64,000 nucleotides of DNA from Acidimicrobiaceae bacterium RAAP-2 (GTDB lineage: Bacteria > Actinomycetota > Acidimicrobiia > Acidimicrobiales > RAAP-2), in the NCBI GenBank assembly GCA_001443545.1, contig LMAD01000004.1, positions 44,608 through 108,607 on the forward strand. Direction: 5' to 3'. A program made the translations under genes and the position numbers. Of this stretch, positions 16,181 through 24,706 are shown piece after piece. A model generated the notes under the pieces. That model searched no databases. It was not told the origin of the DNA and saw only the letters and a list, made by a program, of their open reading frames with translations. Numbering within the stretch: the first letter of the stretch is position 1; the number at the start of each line of letters is the position of its first letter.

Positions 16181-17439
16181 GTGCGCGCTACCACTGTATT
16201 CAAACGCCTGATGGACCTGCCCGGAGTCACCGTCACCGAGGTGGACTTCCAGCCGGCCATGGTGGTCGTCACCATAAAACTGGCCAGCAGGAAGTTGCAC
16301 TGTCCCGCGCGCCACTTCACCACGAAGGCCCGCTACGACACCCGCCCGGTCTCCTCGTCGTGGCGCCACCTGGACCTCGGGCGCTGGCGCCTCGAGGTGC
16401 GAGCCAACCTGCGCCGGATCGACCGTCCGACCCACGGGGAGCACCGAGGGAGTCCCCTTCGCCCGGGCGAACTCGCACTTCACCCGGGACTTCGAGGACC
16501 TGGTCGGGTGGTTGGCGACCACCATGGACAAGACCGCGCTACGTCGCCTGGTGCGTATTGACTGGGACACCACCGGGCGGATCATCGAGCGGGTAATGGC
16601 GACCGGGCTCGACCCCGCGCGCCTCGACGACCTCTTCGTCATCGGCGCGGACGAAGTGAACTGGCGCAAAAGCCACTCCTATCTCACCCTGGTGTCGAAC
16701 CACGACACCGGCAAGTTCGTGTGGGGCAAGGAGCAAGGACACTGCAACGCTGGACTGCTTCTTTGACGAGCTGGGTGAGGAACGTTCTGCTGCGATCACT
16801 GCGGTGTCGATGGACATGGGGGCCGCCTTCGAGAAGTCCGCTCGCAAGGAAGGACACGCGACCAAGGCGGTCATCTGCTTCGATCCGTTCCACGTGGTTC
16901 AAGCCGGAACCCAGGCCTTGGAGAAGGTCCGCCGTCAGGTCTGGCAGGACCTGCGCAAACTCCCCGACCAGGACACTGCCCGACGGTTCAAGGGCGCGCG
17001 GTGGTGCTTACTGAAGAACCCCGGTGACCTGACCGATGATCAAGCGATCACCCTGCGCAAGTTGAAACGTCGAGGGGGTGACTTATGGCGGGCCTACGCA
17101 CTCAAAGAGGCCCTGCGAGCGATATTCGCGGGCGACCTCACCGAGGACGAGGTCGCCACGATGCTCGACCGGTTCTGCTCGAAGGCGCAGCGCAGCGGGA
17201 TGAAGCCCTTCGTCACCCTGGCCAAGACCATTCGAAAACGTCGTGAAGGAATTCTGGCGGCGGTGAGACTGGGCGTGAACAATGCTCGTCGCGAGGGACT
17301 AAATCGGCGCGTGCGCCTGATCATCAATCGGGCCTACGGCCTTCACTCCGCCAATGCGGCACTCGCTCTCATCATGGTGACACTCGGACCGATCAAACAC
17401 GTCCTGCCACACGAGCGTGTCCTAGTCTCAGATGCCTGA
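16181..17439 (+). pseudogene. ISL3-family transposase, two frameshifts
   Basis: Pieces of one transposase occupy three frames. Piece 1 (from GTG 16181, after GAGGAG) has MRATTVFKRLMDLPGV and SSSWRHLDLGRWRLEVRA. Piece 2 begins near 16440 (GVPFARANSHFTRDFE) and runs through FVIGADEVNWRKSHSYL to about 16740. Piece 3 (DTATLDCFFDELGEE, then VSMDMGAAF and ICFDPFHVVQAG) runs to the end at 17439. The frame changes near 16440 and 16740 break the protein. The zinc-knuckle CPxC is also altered to CPAR. DDE-region motifs remain readable, so the decay looks recent. Confidence 0.85.
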
Positions 17440-17467
17440 ATCAACCCACATTCATGCCGGGAGACTC
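17437..17467 (-). repeat. Right terminal inverted repeat of the ISL3-like element
   Basis: Complement of the left end with 25 of 31 matches. The tnp stop codon lies inside its inner edge. Confidence 0.8.
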
Positions 17468-17839
17468 CCTTTGTTGGTCAACTCATCCTTGTTGATTCAC
17501 CAAAACTTACGCCCACCCCTTGAACCCGCCGGTCCACTCGCGCGCCAAAGGCGGACACGTATGAGCGTCGTAGAAGCGGCAGCGGGACCTTCAGCACCGA
17601 GCAAGTCAGATTGACCGAGAAACCAACGTCCGGGAGTCTCCCGACCAGCCGGGCCAGCAACGTGGGAGGAGGCTCTCCCTCGCGAAGCGGGCGGTCGCGC
17701 GCGTTAGGATCGCGATTTCCATCGCCTGGATGTGGCTCTCGCGGCGCAGGCCGCTGCCCGCCCAGTCCGGTGGCGTGATAGACCCAGGTGGCGACATTGT
17801 GCGCGACGCGTACGAGGGGTTAGTAGCAAGGGGGAGATC
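17468..17839. other. Gene-poor stretch between IS end and SGNH hydrolase gene
   Basis: I find no supportable gene in these 372 bases; frames on both strands have skewed, low-complexity translations. A 12-base palindrome-like GGGAGTCTCCCG at 17632-17643 repeats the outer sequence at the IS right end (complement of 17458-17469), which may be chance. Confidence 0.5.
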
Positions 17840-18793
17840 ATGAATCTTCGAATGTGGTCGGTTGCTCGTCTCGCGAGCGCGGTAATCGTGATGTCGATGG
17901 GACTCGTCAGTGCTTCGGCCGGCGCATCGAGAACGCCCGCGGCTCGACACTTCCCCGACGTCGCGCGCGTCACGCCGGGTAGCGACTACTTGGCACTCGG
18001 TGACTCGGTCTCCTTCGGCTATCGCGAATCGACGACGGTGCCCGCCCCTGACTACAGTTCGGCCGCCAACTTCGTGGGCTTCCCCGAGGACATTGCCTCC
18101 GCTCTCGGTCTGCACCTGGCGAACGCCTCGTGCCCGGGTGAGACCTCGTCGAGCTTCCTCAATGCCAGCGCGCAGAGCAATGGCTGCGAGAATCACCTCA
18201 GTGCGACGGGAACGCTCGCGGCGGGGGGGTACCGATCGCTCTACCCGCTGCACGGGTCGTACAAGGGCAGCCAGATGGCCTACGCACTGCAGTATTTGAA
18301 GGCGCACCCGCGAACCAGTTTGATCACGTTGATGATCGGGGCCAATGATGGCTTCATCTGCCAAGAGATCACGACGGACCAGTGCGCATCCCCGACGGAG
18401 TTGGCGCCCGTGCTCGCAACGGTCAAGAAGAACGTGGCCACCATCTTGCACGGACTGCGGGTCACCGCTCACTTCAAAGGTCAGATCGTTCTCGTCAACT
18501 ACTACTCGACGGACTACTCCAACGCGTTGGCTTCGGCAGGCAGCCAAGCGCTCAATCAGGCCCTGGACGAGGGCGGTGCTGGATTCAATGTGAAAATCGC
18601 TGATGGCTACGCCGCCTTCAGCCACGCGGCCCAGTACTCCGCGGGCAACACGTGCAACGCCGGCTTACTCACGCAGCTGTACACGAGCAGCACCGGCAGC
18701 ACCGGCAGCACCATGACGGGTTGCGGGGTTCACCCGAGCGTGGGTGGACAGGCGATTCTCGCTCAGACGGTGGAGTCCGTAGTGCACAAGTAG
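17840..18793 (+). CDS. Secreted SGNH/GDSL hydrolase
   Basis: A 317-residue exported esterase/lipase-like protein. A signal peptide (residues 1-28, cleavage probably after SASAGA) precedes block I YLALGDSVSFGY with the catalytic serine, block III MIGANDGF, and a C-terminal GCGVHPSVGG carrying the likely catalytic histidine (the usual DxxH is VxxH-like here, so the acid residue is unclear). Several cysteines suggest disulfides. AAGGGGGAGATC before ATG 17840 fixes the start, although the frame is open further upstream. The substrate is unknown. It stands alone between the dead IS and tRNA-Ile. Confidence 0.88.
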   Translation: MNLRMWSVARLASAVIVMSMGLVSASAGASRTPAARHFPDVARVTPGSDYLALGDSVSFGYRESTTVPAPDYSSAANFVGFPEDIASALGLHLANASCPGETSSSFLNASAQSNGCENHLSATGTLAAGGYRSLYPLHGSYKGSQMAYALQYLKAHPRTSLITLMIGANDGFICQEITTDQCASPTELAPVLATVKKNVATILHGLRVTAHFKGQIVLVNYYSTDYSNALASAGSQALNQALDEGGAGFNVKIADGYAAFSHAAQYSAGNTCNAGLLTQLYTSSTGSTGSTMTGCGVHPSVGGQAILAQTVESVVHK

Positions 18794-18915
18794 CGTTACG
18801 CGGTTCTCACGATAGTTGGGGGCTCGCGGTACGGCTGCGCGCCGAGCGTGTAATCGCGTTCGGCTGTGGGGACTGTTCACGCGGGAGGATTTCCCGTATT
18901 TGTGGGAAACTCTCG

Positions 18916-18992
18916 TGGTGGGGCTAGTAAGAATCGAACTTACGACCTCGTCATTATCAGTGACGCGCTCTAACCGACTGAGCTATAGCCCC
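18916..18992 (-). tRNA. tRNA-Ile (anticodon GAT)
   Basis: A cloverleaf on the minus strand: acceptor arms GGGGCTA and TAGCCCC, D-loop AGCTCAGTCGGTTAGAGC, anticodon loop CTGATAA with anticodon GAT, and T-loop GTTCGATTC. The discriminator A is followed by an encoded CCA (18916-18918). Confidence 0.95.
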
Positions 18993-19029
18993 AAGGGTTT
19001 CTAATCTACACCAGCGACCCCAGTCGCTT

Positions 19030-19824
19030 CTACGGTGCATCCCAGAGCTTGGCGGCGATCGATTGGCTGGCGGTGGCGAGCAGGGTCCCCGATTCGCTCC
19101 ACAAGAAGGCGGTTCCCTGGCCGAAACCACCGACGAGGGCGTGCATGTGGATCTCGCAGAGTACCCACTCCGTCGGTTCGAGCGTGGCGATTCGAATCGT
19201 GTTGTCGAGACTCCGTCCGCGGGTGCGACGGCCGAGCGGGTCAGTCGCACCCCCCGAGACGAAGTCACCGAGGATCGCGACCGTGGCGGCGGAGGGTTCG
19301 AGGTGACCGGGGATGCGCGCCCAGATGGCGGTGGTCGGCGAGCCCGGTGTCCCGTCGATCTCACTGAAGCGGCGACCGAGCGCGACGCGGGTTTCGACGT
19401 GCTCGAAGATCGAGTTCTGGTACCAACTCGGTAGATCGCGCCGCGGGCAGTCGAGCGGCGCCGGGACGGTCGGCCGGTCGGTCCACGGGGGAGCGGTGAG
19501 CGAACCAGTGCCGAGGGCCGCGTTCACCGTGACGACCGCCACGTCGTCGACAGTCGCGGTGGCGCGGGCCTGGGTCACGTGGCCACCGACGACCGCGAGG
19601 TCGGTCGTCACGAGTACCTCGGCCGCCTCGGTCGCGTAGGTCAAGTACTGGGCGCTCGCCCAGACCGTGGGTCGGCCGCTCGCCCCCTCGAGGGCGAGGA
19701 CGCCCGCCGCCAGTGCGCAGCCGCCGAAGAGGAATCGCCCCGGCGTCATCACCCGTTCGGTGACGCGCAGCGACCACGTCCGCTCGTCGCGGCGTTCTAA
19801 CCCGAGAAATACCCCAGCGTCCAC
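19030..19824 (-). CDS. Acyl-CoA thioesterase, double hotdog
   Basis: A 264-residue protein with two hotdog halves in the style of thioesterase superfamily 4HBT_3/TesB. The first half has RFLFGGCALAAGVLALEGASG and SAQYLTYATEAAEV, the second SPTTAIWARIPGHLEPSAAT, AILGDFVSGGATDPLG and SLDNTIRIATLEPTEWVLCE. The Asp and the SLDNTIR segment correspond to catalytic-region elements of acyl-CoA thioesterases. It is monocistronic, running toward tRNA-Ile, and starts 31 bases from the divergent membrane protein gene. Confidence 0.85.
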   Translation of the reverse strand: MDAGVFLGLERRDERTWSLRVTERVMTPGRFLFGGCALAAGVLALEGASGRPTVWASAQYLTYATEAAEVLVTTDLAVVGGHVTQARATATVDDVAVVTVNAALGTGSLTAPPWTDRPTVPAPLDCPRRDLPSWYQNSIFEHVETRVALGRRFSEIDGTPGSPTTAIWARIPGHLEPSAATVAILGDFVSGGATDPLGRRTRGRSLDNTIRIATLEPTEWVLCEIHMHALVGGFGQGTAFLWSESGTLLATASQSIAAKLWDAP

Positions 19825-19855
19825 ACAGGCTGAGGTTAGTTCCGGTTTGCGGTCG

Positions 19856-20491
19856 ATGACGGTGGGGCAGACTGGTCGGGTGATCGATCCGCGTTTCGTC
19901 TACCTGGCCGCGGTCATTTCAATCATCGGCACGACGGGCTACGTTCGCGACACCCTGCGCGGGGTGACGACGCCGAACCGCGTGACGTGGGGACTGTGGG
20001 GGATCGAGGGCGTCCTCGCGTTCGTGGTGGAGATGCAACAGCACGTCGGCCTGGCCGCGGGGATGACGTTGCTGTTCGGCCTCATCCCCCTACTGATCGT
20101 GACCGTCTCCTTTCGCGGACACCACGGGGTGTGGAAGATCGGCGCCTTCGACGTGTTCTGCGGTGCGCTCTCGCTGGTGGGCGTCGCCTTCTGGGCCGTG
20201 ATTCACGAACCAACGGTGGCCCTCATCTCGTTCGTCGTGGCCGACCAGCTCGCGGGGCTGCCGACGATTCGCAAGTCGTGGCTCGTCCCGTCTTCGGAGA
20301 CCGCCTGGACGTTCTTCACCGGCGTGATCAACACGGCGATTACCGTGCTGTCGCTGCGTCACTTCACCACCGCCGGCGCGCTCTTTCCCGGTGCCATCTT
20401 CGTCACCGACCTCGTAATCTGGTCGTTAGTGGCGTTCAACATTGGTCCGAGGTTCCGTGGCGAGCCCTACCCCGCGACGGGCGCGGCGTGA
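19856..20491 (+). CDS. Multi-pass membrane protein, PQ-loop-like
   Basis: A 211-residue protein with about seven membrane helices. The repeated pattern of a short polar turn with TPNRVTWGLWGIEG recalls PQ-loop/SemiSWEET-type proteins, but no family is certain. ATG 19856 is chosen; GTG 19880 (VIDPRFVYLAAVISII) is an equal alternative that would remove an 8-residue head. The stop overlaps the next start by 4 bases (GTGA), so it is translationally coupled to the DUF2252 gene. Confidence 0.7.
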   Translation: MTVGQTGRVIDPRFVYLAAVISIIGTTGYVRDTLRGVTTPNRVTWGLWGIEGVLAFVVEMQQHVGLAAGMTLLFGLIPLLIVTVSFRGHHGVWKIGAFDVFCGALSLVGVAFWAVIHEPTVALISFVVADQLAGLPTIRKSWLVPSSETAWTFFTGVINTAITVLSLRHFTTAGALFPGAIFVTDLVIWSLVAFNIGPRFRGEPYPATGAA

Positions 20492-21855
20492 TCGGGTCGG
20501 GAGTCGACGTCGACGTCGCGCGAAACCAGGGTCGAGCCAGCCGGGCCGAGGTTCCGCGCCGATCGCTCGCGGCGCTCGCCTCGCGACCAGTCAACGACGA
20601 CTCGGTTGGTCGCTTGCTCGAGCAGTCGAACCGGCGGTTGCTCGACCTCGCACCCCTGCGGTTCTCTCGCATGGCGGTCAATCCGCTCGCGTTCTACCGC
20701 GGCGCCGATCTACTCATGGCCGACGACCTCCAGCGCACGCCGCGCACCGATCTCGTGGTGCAGCTCTGTGGTGACGCGCACCTGAAGAACTTCGGGCTCT
20801 TCGCCTCTCCGGAACGACGTCTGGTCTTCGACGTGAACGACTTCGACGAGACGGCGCCGGGTCCCTTCGAGTGGGACGTGAAACGGCTCGTCACGTCGAT
20901 GGCGATCGCCGCGGAGTTGCGGGGCCTCGACGAGTCGCAACGCACCCGAATCGTCCGGGAGTGTTTGAAGGCCTATCGGTCCTCGACGGCTCGCTTCGCC
21001 ACCATGAACCAGCTCGACGTGTGGTACGCGTCGCTGGACGTGACGAACGTTTTCGGCGAACTCGGTGGGTTCTTCACCGACGCGGCGAAGCAGGGCGTCG
21101 AGGACCTCATCGGTCACGTGCGAGCGCGGTCCACGCGGTCGAAGTTCGACGGTCTCATCGAACGGACCGCGGACGGACCGCGGATTCGACTCAATCCGCC
21201 CCGCATGGTGCCGGTACGCGACCTCGGGGACCGGGCGGCCGCCGCGTACGCGACGGTACACGAGGTCCTCGAGGGATACCGCGACTCGCTGGTGAGCGAC
21301 CGACGCTTCCTCCTCGACCAGTTCCGCGTGGTCGACGTCGCCCGACTGGTCGTGGGCGTAGGTTCGGTCGGGACCGAGGGGTACGCCGTCCTGCTGACCG
21401 GGCGCGACAACGACGACCCGTTCTTCCTCCAGATCAAGGAGGCCCGTGGGTCGGTGCTGGCCTCAGCGCAAGAGCCCACCGCCGACCCGGGGGACCGGGT
21501 GGTGCGCGGCCAGCGACTCATGCAAGCTACGCCCGACGCCTTCCTCGGCTGGTATCACACCAAGAGCGAGCGCGGCTTCTACGTGCGTCAGCTCTACGAC
21601 CGCAAGGCTTCGGTCGACGTCGAACGGCTCGGGGCGAAGCAGCTCTCGACCTACGGGCGGGTCTGCGCCTGGGTGCTCGCTCGGGCCCACGCCCGATCGG
21701 GACGGGCGCCGGCCATCGCCGGTTACCTCGGTGGCGGTCACTCGTTCGTGGACGCCCTCACCGAGTTCGCCGAGTCGTACCGAGTCCAGAATCTCGCCGA
21801 CTACCGCGCCTTGGTCGGCGCGGTCGACGAAGGGCGAGTGGCGCTGGCCACGTGA
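20488..21855 (+). CDS. DUF2252 family protein
   Basis: A 455-residue soluble protein of the DUF2252 (COG4320) family, common in actinobacteria and related in fold to aminoglycoside phosphotransferase-like kinases. Recognisable stretches are MAVNPLAFYRGADLLMADD, LCGDAHLKNFGLFASPE, FDVNDFDETAPGPFEWDVK and KEARGSVLASAQ. The GDAHLKNFG and DVNDFDE pair look like a kinase catalytic loop and metal site, but no reaction is established for the family. GTG 20488 overlaps the upstream stop and gives the family N-terminus (RRSLAALASRPVND). Confidence 0.9.
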   Translation: MIGSGVDVDVARNQGRASRAEVPRRSLAALASRPVNDDSVGRLLEQSNRRLLDLAPLRFSRMAVNPLAFYRGADLLMADDLQRTPRTDLVVQLCGDAHLKNFGLFASPERRLVFDVNDFDETAPGPFEWDVKRLVTSMAIAAELRGLDESQRTRIVRECLKAYRSSTARFATMNQLDVWYASLDVTNVFGELGGFFTDAAKQGVEDLIGHVRARSTRSKFDGLIERTADGPRIRLNPPRMVPVRDLGDRAAAAYATVHEVLEGYRDSLVSDRRFLLDQFRVVDVARLVVGVGSVGTEGYAVLLTGRDNDDPFFLQIKEARGSVLASAQEPTADPGDRVVRGQRLMQATPDAFLGWYHTKSERGFYVRQLYDRKASVDVERLGAKQLSTYGRVCAWVLARAHARSGRAPAIAGYLGGGHSFVDALTEFAESYRVQNLADYRALVGAVDEGRVALAT

Positions 21856-21957
21856 CGACGCCCCGAGCGAGGCAACCGTCGATCGGGGTCGGCCCGCCCA
21901 CCGTTGGCGCCCCAGCCAGAGTCGACGATGACCCGTTGCTAGGCTAGGTACTCCTTC

Positions 21958-22030
21958 GGGGACGTAGCTCAGTTGGTAGAGCGCGGGCTTTGCAAGCCTG
22001 AGGTCGTGGGTTCGAGCCCCATCGTCTCCA
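21958..22030 (+). tRNA. tRNA-Ala (anticodon TGC)
   Basis: A 73-nt cloverleaf: acceptor GGGGACG with CGTCTCC (one G-U pair), D-arm AGCTCAGTTGGTAGAGC, anticodon stem-loop CGGGC-TTTGCAA-GCCTG with TGC, and T-loop GTTCGAGCC. The discriminator is A and CCA is not encoded. Confidence 0.95.
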
Positions 22031-22083
22031 CTCGGTGCCTATTCGTCGGAACCGTGGTCGCGTCGTATCGGTGCGACGGGGCG

Positions 22084-23007
22084 TCAGGTGCGAAGCACCA
22101 CGTTCAGTGGCTCGTCGCCTCGCCCGATCCGGTCAATCTGGTCGGCGAGCAGCCTCGCCATTCGCGGGAGCATCGCCGACGTCGCTCCCCCGACGTGGGG
22201 CGAGATGAGGACGTTCGCCAGCGAGAAGAGCGGGTGACCGTCGGGGAGCGGTTCGGGGTCGACGACGTCGAGGGCGAGTCGAAGTCGGCCGCCGCCGGCG
22301 TGTCGCAGGAGGGCCTGGGTGTCGGCAACGGCTCCTCGGGAGACGTTCACCAGCAGCGCTCCGTCGCTCATCGCGGCGAGGAAGGACTCGTCGATCAGAT
22401 GATGGGTGGCGTCGGTGAGCGGGACGACGACGATAACGATCTCCGCGTCGGGCAGCAGCCGGGGCAAGGCGTCCACGCCGTAGACCACGCCGTAGTCGTC
22501 GCGTCGGGCCCGTGAGGCGACGCGCACGAGTTCGACTTCGAAGGGGGCCAACCTCGACGCGATGGCGCGACCCACACCGCCGACGCCAATCAAGAGGACT
22601 CGTCGATCGGCGAGGCTCGCGTAGTCGCGTGGCCGCCATCGAGCGTTTTGCGCGTCGCGAACGAACTGGGCGAGGCCGCGCTGGGCGGTCAGCACGAGTC
22701 CGATCGCGAGTTCGGCGGTCGACGCCTCGTGTACGCCGGCGGCGTTCGCGAACACGTGGCCCGATGGGAGGACGTCGGCGACGCCGTTGAATCCGATCGA
22801 CTGGCTCTGGACCAGGCGGACCGACAGCCCCGCCAGGTTCGCGAGTCGCGAGACCGACGCCATGTAGGAGGGGACCACGATGTCGATGCGATCGAGACCG
22901 ATCGGCTCGGCCAGGTCCCACGTGATGAATTCGACGTCGCGCTCGGTGGCCGGCAGGGCGTCGCGTAGCTCGGCCGTGGGGACACTGACGACGAGGGGGG
23001 TGGTCAT
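22084..23007 (-). CDS. D-2-hydroxyacid dehydrogenase family protein
   Basis: A 307-residue NAD(P)-dependent dehydrogenase. The Rossmann motif is VLLIGVGGVGRAIASRL; VNVSRGAV holds the substrate-binding arginine and ISPHVGGATS the catalytic histidine. The acidic partner is in ALDVVDPEPLP. The frame continues 80 codons upstream into the flavin oxidoreductase gene, but ATG 23007 gives the family start, and TATCAT (23015-23020) lies 7 bases before it, hinting at an internal leaderless promoter. It is the last gene of the operon divergent from the MarR regulator, 20 bases after its neighbour. The substrate is unknown. Confidence 0.9.
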   Translation of the reverse strand: MTTPLVVSVPTAELRDALPATERDVEFITWDLAEPIGLDRIDIVVPSYMASVSRLANLAGLSVRLVQSQSIGFNGVADVLPSGHVFANAAGVHEASTAELAIGLVLTAQRGLAQFVRDAQNARWRPRDYASLADRRVLLIGVGGVGRAIASRLAPFEVELVRVASRARRDDYGVVYGVDALPRLLPDAEIVIVVVPLTDATHHLIDESFLAAMSDGALLVNVSRGAVADTQALLRHAGGGRLRLALDVVDPEPLPDGHPLFSLANVLISPHVGGATSAMLPRMARLLADQIDRIGRGDEPLNVVLRT

Positions 23008-23027
23008 CGAGTCGATGATAGGACGGT

Positions 23028-24068
23028 TCAGTTCGCCACGAGGGGCGCACCGATCGCCCGCTCGACCGCGGGCAGGACCTCGGTCGCGAGCAGTTCGACC
23101 GAGGTAGCCGTATCGGCGAAGGGCAGTCCACCGAGACCGACTTGGGCGAGGAATCGGTCGTGGCCGAGGAGTTCGTGTTCGAAGAGGATCTTGTCGACGA
23201 CTTCGGCCGGACTCCCGACCACGAGCGCCCCCTCGGGGTCGGCCCACGATTCGAAGGCGTCTCGTCGAAGTGGAACGCCCCGGGCGGCGGGCATGTTGTC
23301 GCCGATGTACCGGGAGTAGTACGGGTAGAAGGCGTCGCGGGCACCCTGGGAGGTCCGCGCGACGTGCACGTGGCTCGTCACGCCGACGCGAAGCCCGCTT
23401 CGCCCGGCGTTGGCGCCGGCCTGGCGGTATCGATCGGCCAACTCCACGAAGCGTCGGGGCTGGCCGAGGATCGCGAGGTAGAGCGCGAGGCCGTGGCGTC
23501 CGGCCCGTTCGGCGCTCGCGGGGGTTCCGCCGACGGCGACCCAGATTGGTAGGTGGTCCTGGAGCGGCCGAGGGTAGACGCCGGCGTTCTCGAGGGGCGC
23601 GCGAAAGCGACCAGACCAGGTGACGCGTTCGGTCTCGTTCAGGCGCGTGAGCAGGGTGAGCTTCTCCTCAAAGAGGTCGTCGTAGTCGTTGAGGTCGTAC
23701 CCGAAGAGCGGGAACGATTCGACGTAGGCGCCCCGTCCGACGGTGAGCTCGGCTCGACCCTTGGACAAGAGATCGAGCGTGGCGAAGTCTTCGAAGACGG
23801 ACACGGGGTCGGCGGTGGAGAGCACGGTCACCGTCGAAGTGAGTCGGATCCGTGTCGTCTGTGCGGCGACGGCCGCGAGCACGACGGCCGGTGCGGAGAT
23901 CGCGAAATCGGGCCGGTGATGCTCACCGACGCCGAAGACGTGAAGTCCGGTCTCGTCGGCGATGCGTGCGAGCTCAATGAACTCGTGGAGCCGGGTCGCG
24001 GGGTCTCGCAGCCGTCCCGTCGTCGGATCGGTGGTCAGCTCACCGAAGGTGAAGAGGCCGATCTCCAT
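23028..24068 (-). CDS. LLM-class flavin-dependent oxidoreductase
   Basis: A 346-residue luciferase-like (beta/alpha)8-barrel enzyme using FMN or F420. It begins MEIGLFTFGELTTD and contains the diagnostic FGVGEHHRPDFAISAP, LTSTVTVLSTADPVSVFEDF, RAELTVGRGAY and PIWVAVGGTPASAERAG. The C-terminus has VVGSPAEVVDKI, as in alkanal monooxygenase-like members. ATG 24068 follows GAGTGGCTCGCGTTCACCG. It is the third gene of the operon after a hydrolase (17-base gap). A monooxygenase role on an aromatic or aldehyde is plausible but not shown. Confidence 0.92.
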   Translation of the reverse strand: MEIGLFTFGELTTDPTTGRLRDPATRLHEFIELARIADETGLHVFGVGEHHRPDFAISAPAVVLAAVAAQTTRIRLTSTVTVLSTADPVSVFEDFATLDLLSKGRAELTVGRGAYVESFPLFGYDLNDYDDLFEEKLTLLTRLNETERVTWSGRFRAPLENAGVYPRPLQDHLPIWVAVGGTPASAERAGRHGLALYLAILGQPRRFVELADRYRQAGANAGRSGLRVGVTSHVHVARTSQGARDAFYPYYSRYIGDNMPAARGVPLRRDAFESWADPEGALVVGSPAEVVDKILFEHELLGHDRFLAQVGLGGLPFADTATSVELLATEVLPAVERAIGAPLVAN

Positions 24069-24085
24069 CGGTGAACGCGAGCCAC

Positions 24086-24703
24086 TCACGAACGAGTTTG
24101 CGCCGTGATCCAGCGCCGCAGACTGGGCAGGATGGTCTGACTGATCTCGTGGCCACCGCCGTGGCGATGGGTGACCGCGATCGCGCCGGCGTCGCCGCCC
24201 AGGTAGGCCCAGGTACGGTCGAGGAGGTCGCGGGGGATCACACTGTCTTCGGTCGCTTGGGCGTGGAACACCGCGAGGCCGTCGAGTCGGTCGGGGTCGG
24301 TCGAGAGGCCCGCGTCGAACGGCATCGTCCCGTAGAGCACCGCGACGCCGGCCAGACGTGTCGGTCGGTCGAGCGCGAGCCCGCCGGCGAAGGCGGCGCC
24401 GCCGGAGAACCCGATCACGATCACGGTTCGGCTCGAAGCGAATTCGTCGAGCCAGGCCCAGAACCAATCGAGCTGGGTGCGCAGTGACTCGGCCGTGGGA
24501 CGACCGATGCCACGGTTCTCGAACCACGCGTAGCTATCGCCGCCGAGTTCGATCGGTCCGCGCACGGCGGCGTAGGCGGGGCCGATCGGCAGGACGTCGG
24601 CGAGGCCCGCGATATCTCGCTCGTTCGAGCCGCGGCCGTGCAGCAGAACGACGATCGGCGCCGTCGGGTCGGGTGAGCCACGCCAGAGGACGATTGGGTT
24701 CAT
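24086..24703 (-). CDS. Alpha/beta hydrolase (phospholipase/carboxylesterase type)
   Basis: A 205-residue serine hydrolase. VVLLHGRGSNERDI is the oxyanion loop, VIGFSGGAAFAGGLA the nucleophile elbow, QATEDSVIP holds the catalytic aspartate and GGGHEIS the histidine. It belongs with the YpfH/MhqD-like carboxylesterases. In Bacillus MhqD sits in the MarR-regulated quinone stress system, which this operon resembles. It starts 3 bases after the dioxygenase stop. Confidence 0.9.
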   Translation of the reverse strand: MNPIVLWRGSPDPTAPIVVLLHGRGSNERDIAGLADVLPIGPAYAAVRGPIELGGDSYAWFENRGIGRPTAESLRTQLDWFWAWLDEFASSRTVIVIGFSGGAAFAGGLALDRPTRLAGVAVLYGTMPFDAGLSTDPDRLDGLAVFHAQATEDSVIPRDLLDRTWAYLGGDAGAIAVTHRHGGGHEISQTILPSLRRWITAQTRS

Positions 24704-24706
24704 GGG

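Larger units (their letters stand above)
15955..17467 (+). mobile_element. ISL3-family insertion sequence, inactivated
   Basis: A 1513-bp element bounded by 31-bp imperfect inverted repeats matching at 25 positions, with a shared core of 15 bases (CGGCATGAATGTGGG). Inside is a single transposase gene with two frameshifts. Size, end sequence and transposase type fit the ISL3 family. The 8-base flanks ACAAATTT (left) and CCTTTGTT (right) do not match, so no target duplication remains. Confidence 0.8.

Noticed and set aside
15947..17475. Target-site duplication of the ISL3-like element
   Set aside because: Left ACAAATTT and right CCTTTGTT do not match, and shifting the boundaries by a few bases does not help.
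17632..17643. Possible solo IS end
   Set aside because: Only 12 bases match the outer right end; the 15-base core that defines the ends is absent.
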